Made by a program: the position numbers and the translations under genes. The notes beneath the pieces are model-generated. The model did no database searches. It was not told the DNA's origin and saw only the letters and a list, made by a program, of their open reading frames with translations. From the NCBI GenBank assembly GCA_900473795.1, contig UCMT01000008.1, forward strand, positions 62,001 through 126,000: a stretch of DNA of 64,000 nucleotides. Reading direction: 5' to 3'. The DNA comes from Hyphomicrobiales bacterium. GTDB taxonomy: Bacteria; Pseudomonadota; Alphaproteobacteria; Rhizobiales; Rhizobiaceae. Below, piece by piece: positions 36,797-44,822 of the stretch; the stretch's first letter is position 1, and each line of letters starts with the position of its first letter.

Positions 36797-38125
36797 GTGA
36801 GCTTTCGCAAGGTGTCGGGGCGGGGAAACAGCGTGCAGAAGCATTCGGGCAGCCGCATGCTCCTCGTCGAGGATTCCCGCATGTTCTCGACCGTGCTCAA
36901 ATACGGATTGGAGACCGTCCACGGCCTTACCGTCACCCATTGCTCGTCGCTTGCCGCCCTGCACACTGCCGTGGAAAATGGCGTGGACGAATTTTCTCTT
37001 GCCGTTCTCGATCTCAATCTTCCCGATGCGCCGAATTGCGAGGCGTTGGACTATGTGATTTCCAGAAACATCGCCGCGATCGTATTTACCGGCTCGTTCA
37101 ATGACAGCACGCGCGATACCGTCCTTTCGCGAAATGTCGTGGATTGTGTCATCAAGAATCAACCCGATTCCATCACTCATCTCATTTCGGTCGTCGACCG
37201 GGCGCTGACCAATGCGCGCACCCATGTACTGTTGGTCGATTCCGAGGAGGCCTCGCGGGCCGAGCTTCTGGCGCTTCTCAGACAGCAGCAATTCAACGTG
37301 ACCGAGGCCGGCAGCGGTGCGGAGGCCCTGCGTCTGCTCGATACCGGCGACGGCATCGACATGGTGCTGTGCGATATCGCGCTTTGCGACATGACGGCTT
37401 ACGGCTTGCTCAAGGAAATTCGTCAGCGACATGGCGAGGATGCGCTCGCCGTCGTCGCGGTCGCTGCCTCCGATGATCGTGCCCACGCCGCCAAGTTCCT
37501 GCAGAGCGGCGGCACGGAGTTCATTCAAAAGCCGCTCCTTGTCGAGGAATTCAATGGCCGCCTGTTTCAGGTCGCCAACATCCAGAAACGCATCCAGGCC
37601 CTGCACAGCATCGCCGCCCGCGACTATCTGACCGAAATCTACAACCGCCGCCACTTTTTCCAGTACGGCCCAAGAATGGTCGATCAATGCTTGCGGCGAG
37701 GCGGGACGACCTCAATCGCTATCGTCGACATCGACCACTTCAAGCGATTGAACGACACTTATGGCCATGAGGTCGGTGATCTTGTCCTCAAGGCAGTCGC
37801 AAAACGCCTTCGCGCGCTGGTTGGAGACGAGCACCTGCTCGCCCGCCTCGGCGGCGAGGAATTCGGGATATTGTTCAACGGCCTCAACGTTTCCGCTGCC
37901 AGCGAATTCTGCGAGACCGTGCGTCGCGATATCGCGGCAGCTAAAATGACAGCGGACGACGAGGAATTGTCGGTCACGATATCGATCGGGCTCGCCACGA
38001 TCGAAGGGCCGGAAACCTTCGACAACTACCTGCATGCCGCCGACCAGTTCCTCTACATGGCGAAATATGACGGCCGTAACCGGATCGTTTCCGAACTTAC
38101 GCTTCTCAAGGCCATGGTGTCCTGA
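36797..38125 (+). CDS. Diguanylate cyclase with two receiver domains
   Basis: 442 residues from a GTG after GGCAGGA. Receiver 1 (about 18-140) keeps Asp72 in VLDLNLP; receiver 2 (145-265) keeps Asp193 in LCDIALC. A GGDEF domain follows (about 275-435) with active-site GGEEF near 352, VDIDHFKRLND for GTP/Mg and a later ISIGLA. The product c-di-GMP usually favours attachment over motility. The position of the inhibitory RxxD site before GGEEF reads GDEH, so classical product inhibition seems absent. The layout resembles PleD. No cognate kinase is beside it. Confidence 0.88.
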   Translation: MSFRKVSGRGNSVQKHSGSRMLLVEDSRMFSTVLKYGLETVHGLTVTHCSSLAALHTAVENGVDEFSLAVLDLNLPDAPNCEALDYVISRNIAAIVFTGSFNDSTRDTVLSRNVVDCVIKNQPDSITHLISVVDRALTNARTHVLLVDSEEASRAELLALLRQQQFNVTEAGSGAEALRLLDTGDGIDMVLCDIALCDMTAYGLLKEIRQRHGEDALAVVAVAASDDRAHAAKFLQSGGTEFIQKPLLVEEFNGRLFQVANIQKRIQALHSIAARDYLTEIYNRRHFFQYGPRMVDQCLRRGGTTSIAIVDIDHFKRLNDTYGHEVGDLVLKAVAKRLRALVGDEHLLARLGGEEFGILFNGLNVSAASEFCETVRRDIAAAKMTADDEELSVTISIGLATIEGPETFDNYLHAADQFLYMAKYDGRNRIVSELTLLKAMVS

Positions 38126-38177
38126 CCGGCGGCTGGGTTTTGCCGCCATGTCGAATCCGAAAATCGAGCCGTGTGTT

Positions 38178-39182
38178 TTAGCGCGCTGCCTGCAGTGTGA
38201 GTTTGCGCTCGGCACGCTCCTGCTGGGGCGAACGGTTGTAGAGTTCGCGATAACACTTCGAAAAATGCGACGCTGAAACGAAGCCGCAGGCGACGGCGAC
38301 CTCAACCACGGGCATCGCCGACTGGACAAGCAGGTGGCGGGCGCGGTCGAGCCGGATTTCCAGGTAATAGCGGGCAGGGGAACGCCCCATTTCCTGCCGG
38401 AACAGTCGCTCGATCTGGCGCCGCGACAGACCGGCGCTGTCGGCGATTTCGAGAAGCGACAGCGGCTCGGAGAGGTTGCCTTCCATCAGCTCGATGATCG
38501 ACAGGACCTTGGCGTTCTGGACGCCGAGGCGGGCGCGCAGCGGCAGTCTTTGGCGGTCGTGCGGGCCGCGCACGCGGTCGGTCAGCGCCTGTTCGCAGAC
38601 GCGGTTGACGAGGTTCTCGCCGAAATCCTGGTCGATCAGGTTCAACATCATGTCGAGCGAGGCGGTGCCGCCGGCGCAGGTGTAGATGTTGCCATCGATT
38701 TCGTAGAGGTCGGCATAGACATCGACCTGCGGGAAGCTTTCGGCAAAGCCGGGCAGGTTTTCCCAGTGGATCGCACAGCGCTTGCCCGTCAGCAGGCCCG
38801 CCGATGCCAGCACGTGCGCGCCCGTACAGAGGCTGCCCACCGAGACGCCGCGATTATAGACTTCGCGCAGCCAGGCATTGACGGACTTGTTGTTGAAGTC
38901 CTCGACATAGATGCCCGAACAGACGAGCACCATCGAAGGCCGGTTCTCACCACCGAGGAACTTGCGCTCATCGGCCAGCGAGGTGTTCACCTCGAGCCCG
39001 ATGCCGCTCGACGACAGGACCTGGGTGCCATCGGTGGAGGCGAGGCGCCAGGTATAGGCCTCGTAGCCGAGCATGCGATTGGCGATACGGAGTGTCTCGA
39101 TTGCCGCGGAAAACGGCAGCATGGAAAAGTTCGGTACAAGGAAGAAGACGAGAGAACGTTTTTTGGTCAATGGCTTGTTCAT
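38178..39182 (-). CDS. GlxA-family AraC-type regulator (DJ-1/PfpI + HTH)
   Basis: 334 residues from the ATG at 39182 (further in-frame starts at 39197 and 39215). Residues 10-190 are a DJ-1/PfpI domain with the nucleophile-elbow-like VGSLCTGAHVLASAG; residues 230-325 are two AraC helix-turn-helix units (LLEIADSAGLSRRQIERLFRQ and VVEVAVACGFVSASHFSKCYRE). This architecture includes GbdR and CdhR, activators of glycine betaine and carnitine catabolism in Pseudomonas, and ArgR. Proximity to the FAD-GcvT gene makes a betaine/dimethylglycine role likely but not proven. Upstream lies an array of TGCGACA motifs that may be its sites. Confidence 0.82.
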   Translation of the reverse strand: MNKPLTKKRSLVFFLVPNFSMLPFSAAIETLRIANRMLGYEAYTWRLASTDGTQVLSSSGIGLEVNTSLADERKFLGGENRPSMVLVCSGIYVEDFNNKSVNAWLREVYNRGVSVGSLCTGAHVLASAGLLTGKRCAIHWENLPGFAESFPQVDVYADLYEIDGNIYTCAGGTASLDMMLNLIDQDFGENLVNRVCEQALTDRVRGPHDRQRLPLRARLGVQNAKVLSIIELMEGNLSEPLSLLEIADSAGLSRRQIERLFRQEMGRSPARYYLEIRLDRARHLLVQSAMPVVEVAVACGFVSASHFSKCYRELYNRSPQQERAERKLTLQAAR

Positions 39183-39207
39183 TGAGAGAGGTCCCATGCG
39201 CCGCGGA

Positions 39208-39457
39208 TGTCGCATTTGTCACGTGGAAAGGCGGTATCTGGCATGTCTAAAAGCGACATTGGCATGGACGCGAGCGACTGCAAAGAAATAAATGTTTGCG
39301 ACACGCATCGAGCTGACGTGAAAATCGTCCAGAGTTCTAATAAATACTCACTATTTGCACTCAAGGCGACAAAAATGTCGCATTTTGTCTTTTCTCCGGC
39401 AGGTTGCAGGGCGTGGCCGCCACTGCGCATTATAATGGTGATTTGCCATTTGCGACA
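39208..39457. promoter_or_regulatory. Array of TGCGACA/TGTCGCA sites
   Basis: In 250 bases without a gene the half-site GCGACA or its complement occurs at 39208-39214, 39253-39258, 39297-39303, 39366-39371, 39376-39382 and 39451-39457. Two of them form a perfect palindrome, GCGACA-AAAA-TGTCGC, at 39366-39381. This is far denser than chance. The sites lie upstream of the GlxA-type gene on one strand and of a possible small transcript on the other, so they are probably its operators. Confidence 0.55.
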
Positions 39458-39575
39458 TGTCTCGCTCAGTCAAAGGTGTCGGAAACAGACTACGCCTCGT
39501 GGTTGGCGTCGGCGCGTCAAGACGGGCGCGGAAAACAGAAAGGGCATTTCGCCATCATGGTCGAAATGCCCTTTT
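39443..39575 (+). ncRNA. Candidate small RNA
   Basis: A perfect TATAAT at 39431-39436 has no good -35 at normal spacing, but a palindromic regulator site lies 50 bases upstream, as at activated promoters. About 130 bases further a strong terminator ends at 39575. There is no credible protein between. The TGCGACA copy at 39451 lies just after the expected start. A leader of a longer frame cannot be excluded, but no ribosome site is seen. Confidence 0.3.
39539..39575. terminator. Bidirectional terminator
   Basis: AAAGGGCATTTCG (39539-39551) and CGAAATGCCCTTT (39562-39574) form a perfect 13-base stem with a 10-base loop. Four T follow on the plus strand and a T-rich TTTCTGTTTT on the minus strand. 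It can end the DUF1127 transcript (stop at 39640) and a plus-strand transcript. Confidence 0.8.
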
Positions 39576-39639
39576 CACGCGTCATTCACATTCGTTCGAC
39601 ACGGAGGATCGTCACCTGCCGCTGCGGGCATCTGATCCG

Positions 39640-39843
39640 TCATTTTGCCGGCGTATCCTTGCGGGCCGTGTCGATGGACGGAAAGCCGATGTCCTTCAGC
39701 GTGTCGTAGGAAAGGCTTTCGAGAACCCGTTCCGCGCGGTGACGCTGCCATGATGCGACGGCGCGTGCGCGCAGCCCAGCGAGGGACGATACAAAGGACG
39801 AATGCCTTGGATCGGGCGCATGTTCTAGACTGAAGAATGCCAT
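39640..39843 (-). CDS. DUF1127 protein
   Basis: 67 residues from the ATG at 39843, with AAAGGAAA upstream; a longer frame to 39951 lacks a site. The C-terminal half RAERVLESLSYDTLKDIGFPS is the DUF1127 signature (Arg-rich helix, then LxDIGL/F). In related alphaproteobacteria such small proteins influence phosphate, carbon or RNA metabolism, some through RNA binding. The N-terminal half is variable. It ends at the bidirectional terminator 65 bases away. Confidence 0.8.
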   Translation of the reverse strand: MAFFSLEHAPDPRHSSFVSSLAGLRARAVASWQRHRAERVLESLSYDTLKDIGFPSIDTARKDTPAK

Positions 39844-40107
39844 GTTTTGGTTTCCTTTTGATTGGGAGGCTTCAAAAGGTCGCGACCATGGGAGAGTAAT
39901 GCCGGAAGGACATTCATCATTCAAGCGAATATAATTGATCTCATGCATCAAATATCATGATGCTTCGTGAGGCTCGAAACGCCATTGTCACGGGGTCGGA
40001 AAAAGCGGAACAGCTTGGCTGTCAGCTGGTGTTCTTTAGAATATTTGGCTGATTTTGGGGTTTAGCCGTGGCAGGACCGGCACATCCGAAGTTGACGTTT
40101 TTCTGCA

Positions 40108-40145
40108 CATGACCGGTATGCCCAGCACACCGGTCATGCTTTTTA
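40108..40145 (+). terminator. Plus-strand terminator without an obvious gene
   Basis: CATGACCGGT (40108-40117) and ACCGGTCATG (40129-40138) form a perfect 10-base stem followed by CTTTTT on the plus strand. The flanking tctA gene ends 13 bases away but on the minus strand, where no T-run follows the stem. The 314-base gap 39844-40157 has no protein gene. Confidence 0.65.
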
Positions 40146-40157
40146 GGCACGCGTGGA

Positions 40158-41663
40158 TCAGTCCTCTTCCTGGAAGACCGCTTCGCGCTTGGCCTTGACG
40201 GCCGGCAGGAAGACGACGACGAGGACGGCGAGCGCGATCAACAGCAGGAAGGCGCTGATCGGTCGCGTGACGAACGTCGTCGGATCGCCGCGCGACAGGA
40301 TCATCGCACGCCGCAGGTTTTCCTCCAGCAGCGGCCCGAGCACGAAGCCGAGCAGAAGCGGCGCCGGCTCGCAGCGCAGCTTGACCAGCAGGTAACCGCC
40401 AAGACCGAAAAAGGCCACGGCATAGAGGTCGTAGACGTTGGAATTGACGCTGTAGACCCCGATCGAGCAGAAGGCCATGATGATCGGGAACAGCACGTAA
40501 TAGGGGATGGTGAGCAGCTTCACCCAAAGCCCGATCAGCGGCAGGTTGAGCACGACCAGCATCAGGTTACCGATCCACATCGAGGCGATGATGCCCCAGA
40601 ACAGCGCCGGCTGTTCGACAGCCACGTTCGGGCCGGGAACGATGCCTTGAATGATCATTGCGCCGACCATCAGTGCCATGACCGGATTGGCCGGGATGCC
40701 GAGTGTCAGGAGCGGAATGAACGATGTCTGCGCACCGGCATTGTTGGCTGATTCTGGTCCGGCAACGCCGGCGATGGCGCCATGGCCGAATTCTTCCGGC
40801 GTATCGGAAAGCCGCTTCTCGACGGTATAGGAGGCAAAGGCTGCAAGGATGGCGCCGCCGCCCGGCAGGATGCCGAGAGCCGAGCCGATGATGGTTCCGC
40901 GGACGACCGGCGCGAACATCTTCCTGAAATCGTCGCGCGTCGGCAACAGGCCGCTGACCTTGGCCATCAGCACGGTGCGGGTCTTCTCACCTTCCAGATT
41001 GCGCAGGATTTCGGCGACGCCGAAGACGCCGACCGCGACCGCGACGAAGTTCAGCCCATCGGCGTATTCGCGGATGCCAAGGGTGAAGCGTGGCGTGCCG
41101 GTATAGATGTCTGTGCCGACGAGGCCGAGAAGCAGCCCGAGCGCCACCATGCCCAGTGCCTTGACGATCGAGCCGTGGGCAAGCGCGATGGAGGAGACGA
41201 GGCCGACGATCATCAGCGAGAAATATTCGGCGGCGCCGAACTGCAGGGCGATGCCGGTCAGCGGAATGGCGAAGATCGCCACCAGGAAGGTGGAAACGGT
41301 GCCGGCGAAGAACGAGCCGAGGGCGGCGATCGACAATGCAGCGCCGGCGCGGCCTTTACGGGCCATCTGGTAGCCGTCGATGGCGGTCACAGCGGACGAG
41401 GATTCGCCCGGCATGTTGATCAGGATTGCCGTGGTCGAGCCGCCATATTGTGCGCCGTAGTAGATGCCGGCGAGCATGATCAGCGAAGAGACGGGCTCGA
41501 GTTGGAAGGTGATCGGCAAAAGCATGGCGATCGTCGCCGTGGCGCCGATGCCGGGCAGAACGCCGATCAGCGTTCCGAGCAGCACGCCGATCAGGCAGAA
41601 GAGAAGGTTTTCGGGCGAGCCTGCGGTGGAGAAGCCGAGTGCGAGATTGCTGAAAAGGTCCAT
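40158..41663 (-). CDS. tctA: Tripartite tricarboxylate transporter, large membrane subunit TctA
   Basis: 501 residues with about 12 membrane helices. The family signatures [17 protein letters not shown] (near 35-50) and [20 protein letters not shown], plus the mirrored [22 protein letters not shown] and [30 protein letters not shown], are intact. It carries the translocation path for a carboxylate delivered by TctC and works with TctB at the inner membrane, driven by an ion gradient. It starts nine bases after tctB and is the last gene of tctCBA. Confidence 0.93.
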   Translation of the reverse strand: MDLFSNLALGFSTAGSPENLLFCLIGVLLGTLIGVLPGIGATATIAMLLPITFQLEPVSSLIMLAGIYYGAQYGGSTTAILINMPGESSSAVTAIDGYQMARKGRAGAALSIAALGSFFAGTVSTFLVAIFAIPLTGIALQFGAAEYFSLMIVGLVSSIALAHGSIVKALGMVALGLLLGLVGTDIYTGTPRFTLGIREYADGLNFVAVAVGVFGVAEILRNLEGEKTRTVLMAKVSGLLPTRDDFRKMFAPVVRGTIIGSALGILPGGGAILAAFASYTVEKRLSDTPEEFGHGAIAGVAGPESANNAGAQTSFIPLLTLGIPANPVMALMVGAMIIQGIVPGPNVAVEQPALFWGIIASMWIGNLMLVVLNLPLIGLWVKLLTIPYYVLFPIIMAFCSIGVYSVNSNVYDLYAVAFFGLGGYLLVKLRCEPAPLLLGFVLGPLLEENLRRAMILSRGDPTTFVTRPISAFLLLIALAVLVVVFLPAVKAKREAVFQEED

Positions 41664-41672
41664 GATGATGTC

Positions 41673-42134
41673 CTAGAATCTGACCCAGGGGCCGAAACGC
41701 TCGAAGGGCAGCCCAAGCGCGTAACTGAAGACGGCGACCGAAAAGGCGGTTAGCGCGATTGAGAGCGCAATCGCGGTCAGCGGTTTCATGCGATGGGAGG
41801 CGAAGCAGGCGATCAGGGCTGTGAAAAACAGTGACGGCACGAAGCCGAGCCCGCGCACGGTCAGCCCGAAGAAGATCGGTGCCGGCAGGATGAACAGCAT
41901 CCCGCGCCAGGCGATCGGTCCGAGCGGCTCGCCGTGCACGCGCGCCGCCTGGACCAGGATGACGAAACCGAGAAGGGTCAGGATGATGGCAAGCAGCAGC
42001 GGAAAATAGCCCGGCCCCATCCTGAATGCCGTGCCGAGTTCGAGGCTGAGGCACTGGTAGATGAAGAAGCCGCCGAGGCCGATAAGGATCGCGCCGCAGA
42101 GCGCGTTGGTGGTGTCGAGAGATAAGGATTTCAT
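41673..42134 (-). CDS. tctB: Tripartite tricarboxylate transporter, small membrane subunit TctB
   Basis: 153 residues, four hydrophobic helices (about 10-30, 42-62, 80-105, 118-140). The GPGYFPLLLAIILTLLG block near 40 is typical of TctB. It precedes tctA by nine bases and follows tctC after a 146-base gap that holds a strong hairpin. Confidence 0.88.
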   Translation of the reverse strand: MKSLSLDTTNALCGAILIGLGGFFIYQCLSLELGTAFRMGPGYFPLLLAIILTLLGFVILVQAARVHGEPLGPIAWRGMLFILPAPIFFGLTVRGLGFVPSLFFTALIACFASHRMKPLTAIALSIALTAFSVAVFSYALGLPFERFGPWVRF

Positions 42135-42214
42135 GATGCCTCCTTGAAATCGGCCCGGTCGTCCGCGTCCATCATCTCTTCAAAGGATAACCAGGGAAAG
42201 AGAGATAAACGAAT

Positions 42215-42241
42215 GCCTTCCTCCCGAGAGAGGAGGAAGGC
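42215..42241 (-). terminator. Intra-operon hairpin between tctC and tctB
   Basis: GCCTTCCTCC (42215-42224) pairs perfectly with GGAGGAAGGC (42232-42241), loop of seven. On the minus strand it is followed by ATTCGTTTATCTCT, which is only moderately T-rich. It likely lets only part of the transcription pass or protects the tctC message, giving more binding protein than permease. Confidence 0.6.
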
Positions 42242-42280
42242 GAAAGACGCGTCAGGCCCTTGCCATGACGGGGATTCCGA

Positions 42281-43264
42281 TCAGTCGGCGTATTGGCCGG
42301 CCGCTTCGATGACTGGCTTCCAGCGGGCGATCTCGCCTTCCAGCTTGGCCTTCAGGGCAGCCGGCGTCGCGTCGGCTTCGGCAGACGGGACGGTGCCGAG
42401 CTCGGCGAAGCGGGCACCGACGTTCGGGTCCTTCAGCGCCACCTGCAGCGCCTTCGACAGGCGTTCGACCGCTTCCGCCGGCGTGCCTTTCGGTGCATAG
42501 ACGCCGTGCCAGATGCCGACCTGGAAGTCTGCAAGACCGGCTTCGGCGGCGGTCGGAACGTCGGGCAGGACAGGAATGCGCGCGGGCGAGGTCACGGCAT
42601 AGGCCTTGATCGTACCGCCGAGAATCTGCTTGGTGGTGTTGGTGGTCTGGTCGCACATGATATCGACCTGGCCGCCGAGCAGATCGGTCATCGCAGGGCC
42701 TGTGCCCTTGTAGGGGACGGTAACGACCGGCGTTTCAATGGCGCTCATGAACATCATGCCGCAGAGATGCGAGGCTGCACCGATGCCGGCATTGGCGACG
42801 GTCACCGTGTCCTTGTTGGCCTTGACGTAGTCGATCAGGCCCTTGAGGTCCGTCGGCTCGAAATCCTTACGCGCGACGATGGTCATCGGCACCTCGGTGA
42901 CGAGGCCGACATATTCGAAGGCGTTCAGCGTATCATAGGCGAGCTTGCGGTAGAGCGTGGCGCTGGTCGCCATGCCGATATGGTGCAGGAGTATGGTGTA
43001 GCCGTCCGGATCGGCCTGCGCGACACGGCCCGCGCCAAGCGTTCCGCCGGCGCCGCCGACGTTTTCGACGATGATCTGCTGGCCGAGATCCTTCGACATG
43101 GATTCAGCGACGAGACGGGCGACGGTGTCGGTTGGTCCACCGGCCGAGAAGGGCACGACCATCGTGATCGTCCGCTCGGGATAGGTCTGCGCGTTTGCAG
43201 AAACGGAAATGAGCGAAACGGCGGCAAGAGCGGTCATGCCAAACAAAGTTTTAAGGATTTTCAT
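42281..43264 (-). CDS. tctC: Tripartite tricarboxylate transporter binding protein TctC
   Basis: 327 residues from the ATG at 43264, with AGGGAGGA upstream; longer frames are artefacts. Signal peptide 1-25 (ending SANAQ). YPERTITMVVPFSAGGPTD at the start of the mature part, VENVGGAGGTLGAG and DPDGYTILL near 75 are typical of the BugD/TctC family. It binds a carboxylate in the periplasm. The exact ligand (citrate, other tri- or dicarboxylates) cannot be read. Confidence 0.9.
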   Translation of the reverse strand: MKILKTLFGMTALAAVSLISVSANAQTYPERTITMVVPFSAGGPTDTVARLVAESMSKDLGQQIIVENVGGAGGTLGAGRVAQADPDGYTILLHHIGMATSATLYRKLAYDTLNAFEYVGLVTEVPMTIVARKDFEPTDLKGLIDYVKANKDTVTVANAGIGAASHLCGMMFMSAIETPVVTVPYKGTGPAMTDLLGGQVDIMCDQTTNTTKQILGGTIKAYAVTSPARIPVLPDVPTAAEAGLADFQVGIWHGVYAPKGTPAEAVERLSKALQVALKDPNVGARFAELGTVPSAEADATPAALKAKLEGEIARWKPVIEAAGQYAD

Positions 43265-43440
43265 CGAAGTCCTCCCTGATGAATTCTGGCCAGCCGGCGC
43301 AGCTCCTCCCGCACCGATTCTGGATGACCCATTTGTGACCCGCGCGGCGATGGGAGCAACCGTTGCGCGGAGGCTTTCGCGTCTTTTCGCGGAGCGTGCG
43401 GTGCACCATGGGTGAGATTGGAAACAATTGCCGTTTCGAA

Positions 43441-43458
43441 TGGGTGGATTTCCACCCA
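43441..43458. promoter_or_regulatory. Palindrome upstream of tctC
   Basis: TGGGTGGA-TT-TCCACCCA, arms perfect over eight bases. It lies eight bases after the response-regulator stop and about 177 bases before the tctC ATG, a usual distance for an enhancer bound by a DctD-like activator. No T-run follows on either strand, so it is less likely a terminator. Confidence 0.45.
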
Positions 43459-43466
43459 TTTCATGA

Positions 43467-44822
43467 TCACGCAGCGTAATCGCCGTCTGTCACCGGCAAT
43501 TTTTTGTCGAGGCCGTATCTCTGCATTTTCTCGTAAAGCGTCTTTCGCGAGATGCCGAGTTGCTCGTAAACGGGTCGCAAACTGCCGCCATGGGCAGCGA
43601 GCGCGCTTGCGATAATGCCCCGCTCGTAGGCTGCCACCTTGTCTGCCAGCCGCTGGCGTTCCGCCGGAGCTGACGTCTCATCAGGTTTCGGATCGAGGCC
43701 AAGCACGAGCCGGTCTGCAGCGTTGCGCAATTCGCGAACATTGCCTGGCCAGGTTCGCTCGGCGATCTCGGTCATCAGTTCCGGCGGCACGTCGATGTCG
43801 TTGCGCATGTAGCGGGCGGCGGCCTCCCGGACGAGTTGGAGAAAGAGGAGGGGGATGTCGGCCTTGCGCTGCGCCAGCGACGGGACGTGCAGCGTCGCGA
43901 CGTTCAGCCGGTAGAGCAGGTCGGCGCGAAAGCGGCCGACGGCGACCTCCGCCTCGAGATCAACCTTGCTGGTGGCGATGAAACGGACATCGAGCGGCAC
44001 AGGCTCGTTCGACCCCAGACGGGTGATCACCCGTTCCTGCAGCACGCGCAGAAACTTTGCCTGCAGATCAAACGGCATGGAGCCGATCTCATCAAGCAGG
44101 ATGGTGCCGCCGCGGCCGTGCTCGAACTTGCCGTAGCGGGGGCGAAGCGCACCGGGAAAGGCGCCGGCCTCATGGCCGAAAAGTTCGCTTTCGATCAGGT
44201 TTTCCGGAAGTGCTGCGCAGTTGATGGCAATCAGCGGGCGGTCGGCGCGAGCGCTGATGTCGTGCAAGGCGCGCGCGACCACTTCCTTGCCGACGCCGGT
44301 TTCACCGATGATCAGCGTATCGGCGTCGGTGGCGCCGATGGCACGCAGCCGGTAGCGCAGATCGACCATGGCCTGGGTTCGGCCCGGGAGCCGCGCCTCG
44401 ATATCGTCCCGCTTGCCGGCCACAGCCCGCAGGCGCCTGTTTTCCAGCACGAGGCTCCGCCGGTCCATGGCACGACGGGCGATGGCCGCGAGATGCTGCG
44501 CGGTGAAGGGCTTTTCGATGAAATCATAGACGCCTTCGCGCATCGCCTTGACCGCGAGTTGGACGTCGCCGTGGCCGGTAACCAGGATCACCGGGATTTC
44601 CGCATCCACCTCGCGGATGCGCTGCAGCAGGGACATGCCGTCCATGCCGGGCATGCGGATATCGCTGACCACGACACCGGAAAAACTGTAACCGATCAGT
44701 TCCAGCACAAGTTCGGCGCTGGAAAACGTATCGACGTCAAGCCCGAACAGGCCGAGCGCCTGCGCGGTGGAATGGCGCATTTCCTCTTCGTCGTCGACCA
44801 GCAGGACGCGTGGTTCGCTCAT
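43467..44822 (-). CDS. DctD/NtrC-like response regulator for tctCBA
   Basis: 451 residues. Receiver 1-120 with Asp54 in VVSDIRMP; AAA+ domain about 145-370 with Walker A GETGVGKE (173-180), Walker B GGTILLDEIGSM and the arginine-finger part FRADLLYRLNV; Fis-type HTH at 400-440 (YEQLGISRKTLYEKMQRYGL). The sigma-54-contact loop reads GAFPGA (220-225), with Pro223 in place of the usual Thr. The sequence is otherwise DctD-like. It overlaps the kinase gene by four bases and lies between it and tctC. I find no convincing -24/-12 sequence before tctC. Confidence 0.87.
   Translation of the reverse strand: MSEPRVLLVDDEEEMRHSTAQALGLFGLDVDTFSSAELVLELIGYSFSGVVVSDIRMPGMDGMSLLQRIREVDAEIPVILVTGHGDVQLAVKAMREGVYDFIEKPFTAQHLAAIARRAMDRRSLVLENRRLRAVAGKRDDIEARLPGRTQAMVDLRYRLRAIGATDADTLIIGETGVGKEVVARALHDISARADRPLIAINCAALPENLIESELFGHEAGAFPGALRPRYGKFEHGRGGTILLDEIGSMPFDLQAKFLRVLQERVITRLGSNEPVPLDVRFIATSKVDLEAEVAVGRFRADLLYRLNVATLHVPSLAQRKADIPLLFLQLVREAAARYMRNDIDVPPELMTEIAERTWPGNVRELRNAADRLVLGLDPKPDETSAPAERQRLADKVAAYERGIIASALAAHGGSLRPVYEQLGISRKTLYEKMQRYGLDKKLPVTDGDYAA

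Noticed and set aside
39207-39635. 142-codon plus-strand frame across the TGCGACA array
   Set aside because: It runs through the palindrome and the terminator, and lacks a ribosome site and coding-like composition.
43265-43466. Sigma-54 promoter before tctC
   Set aside because: The best minus-strand candidates match the -24/-12 consensus at only six or seven of eleven positions, so none is annotated.
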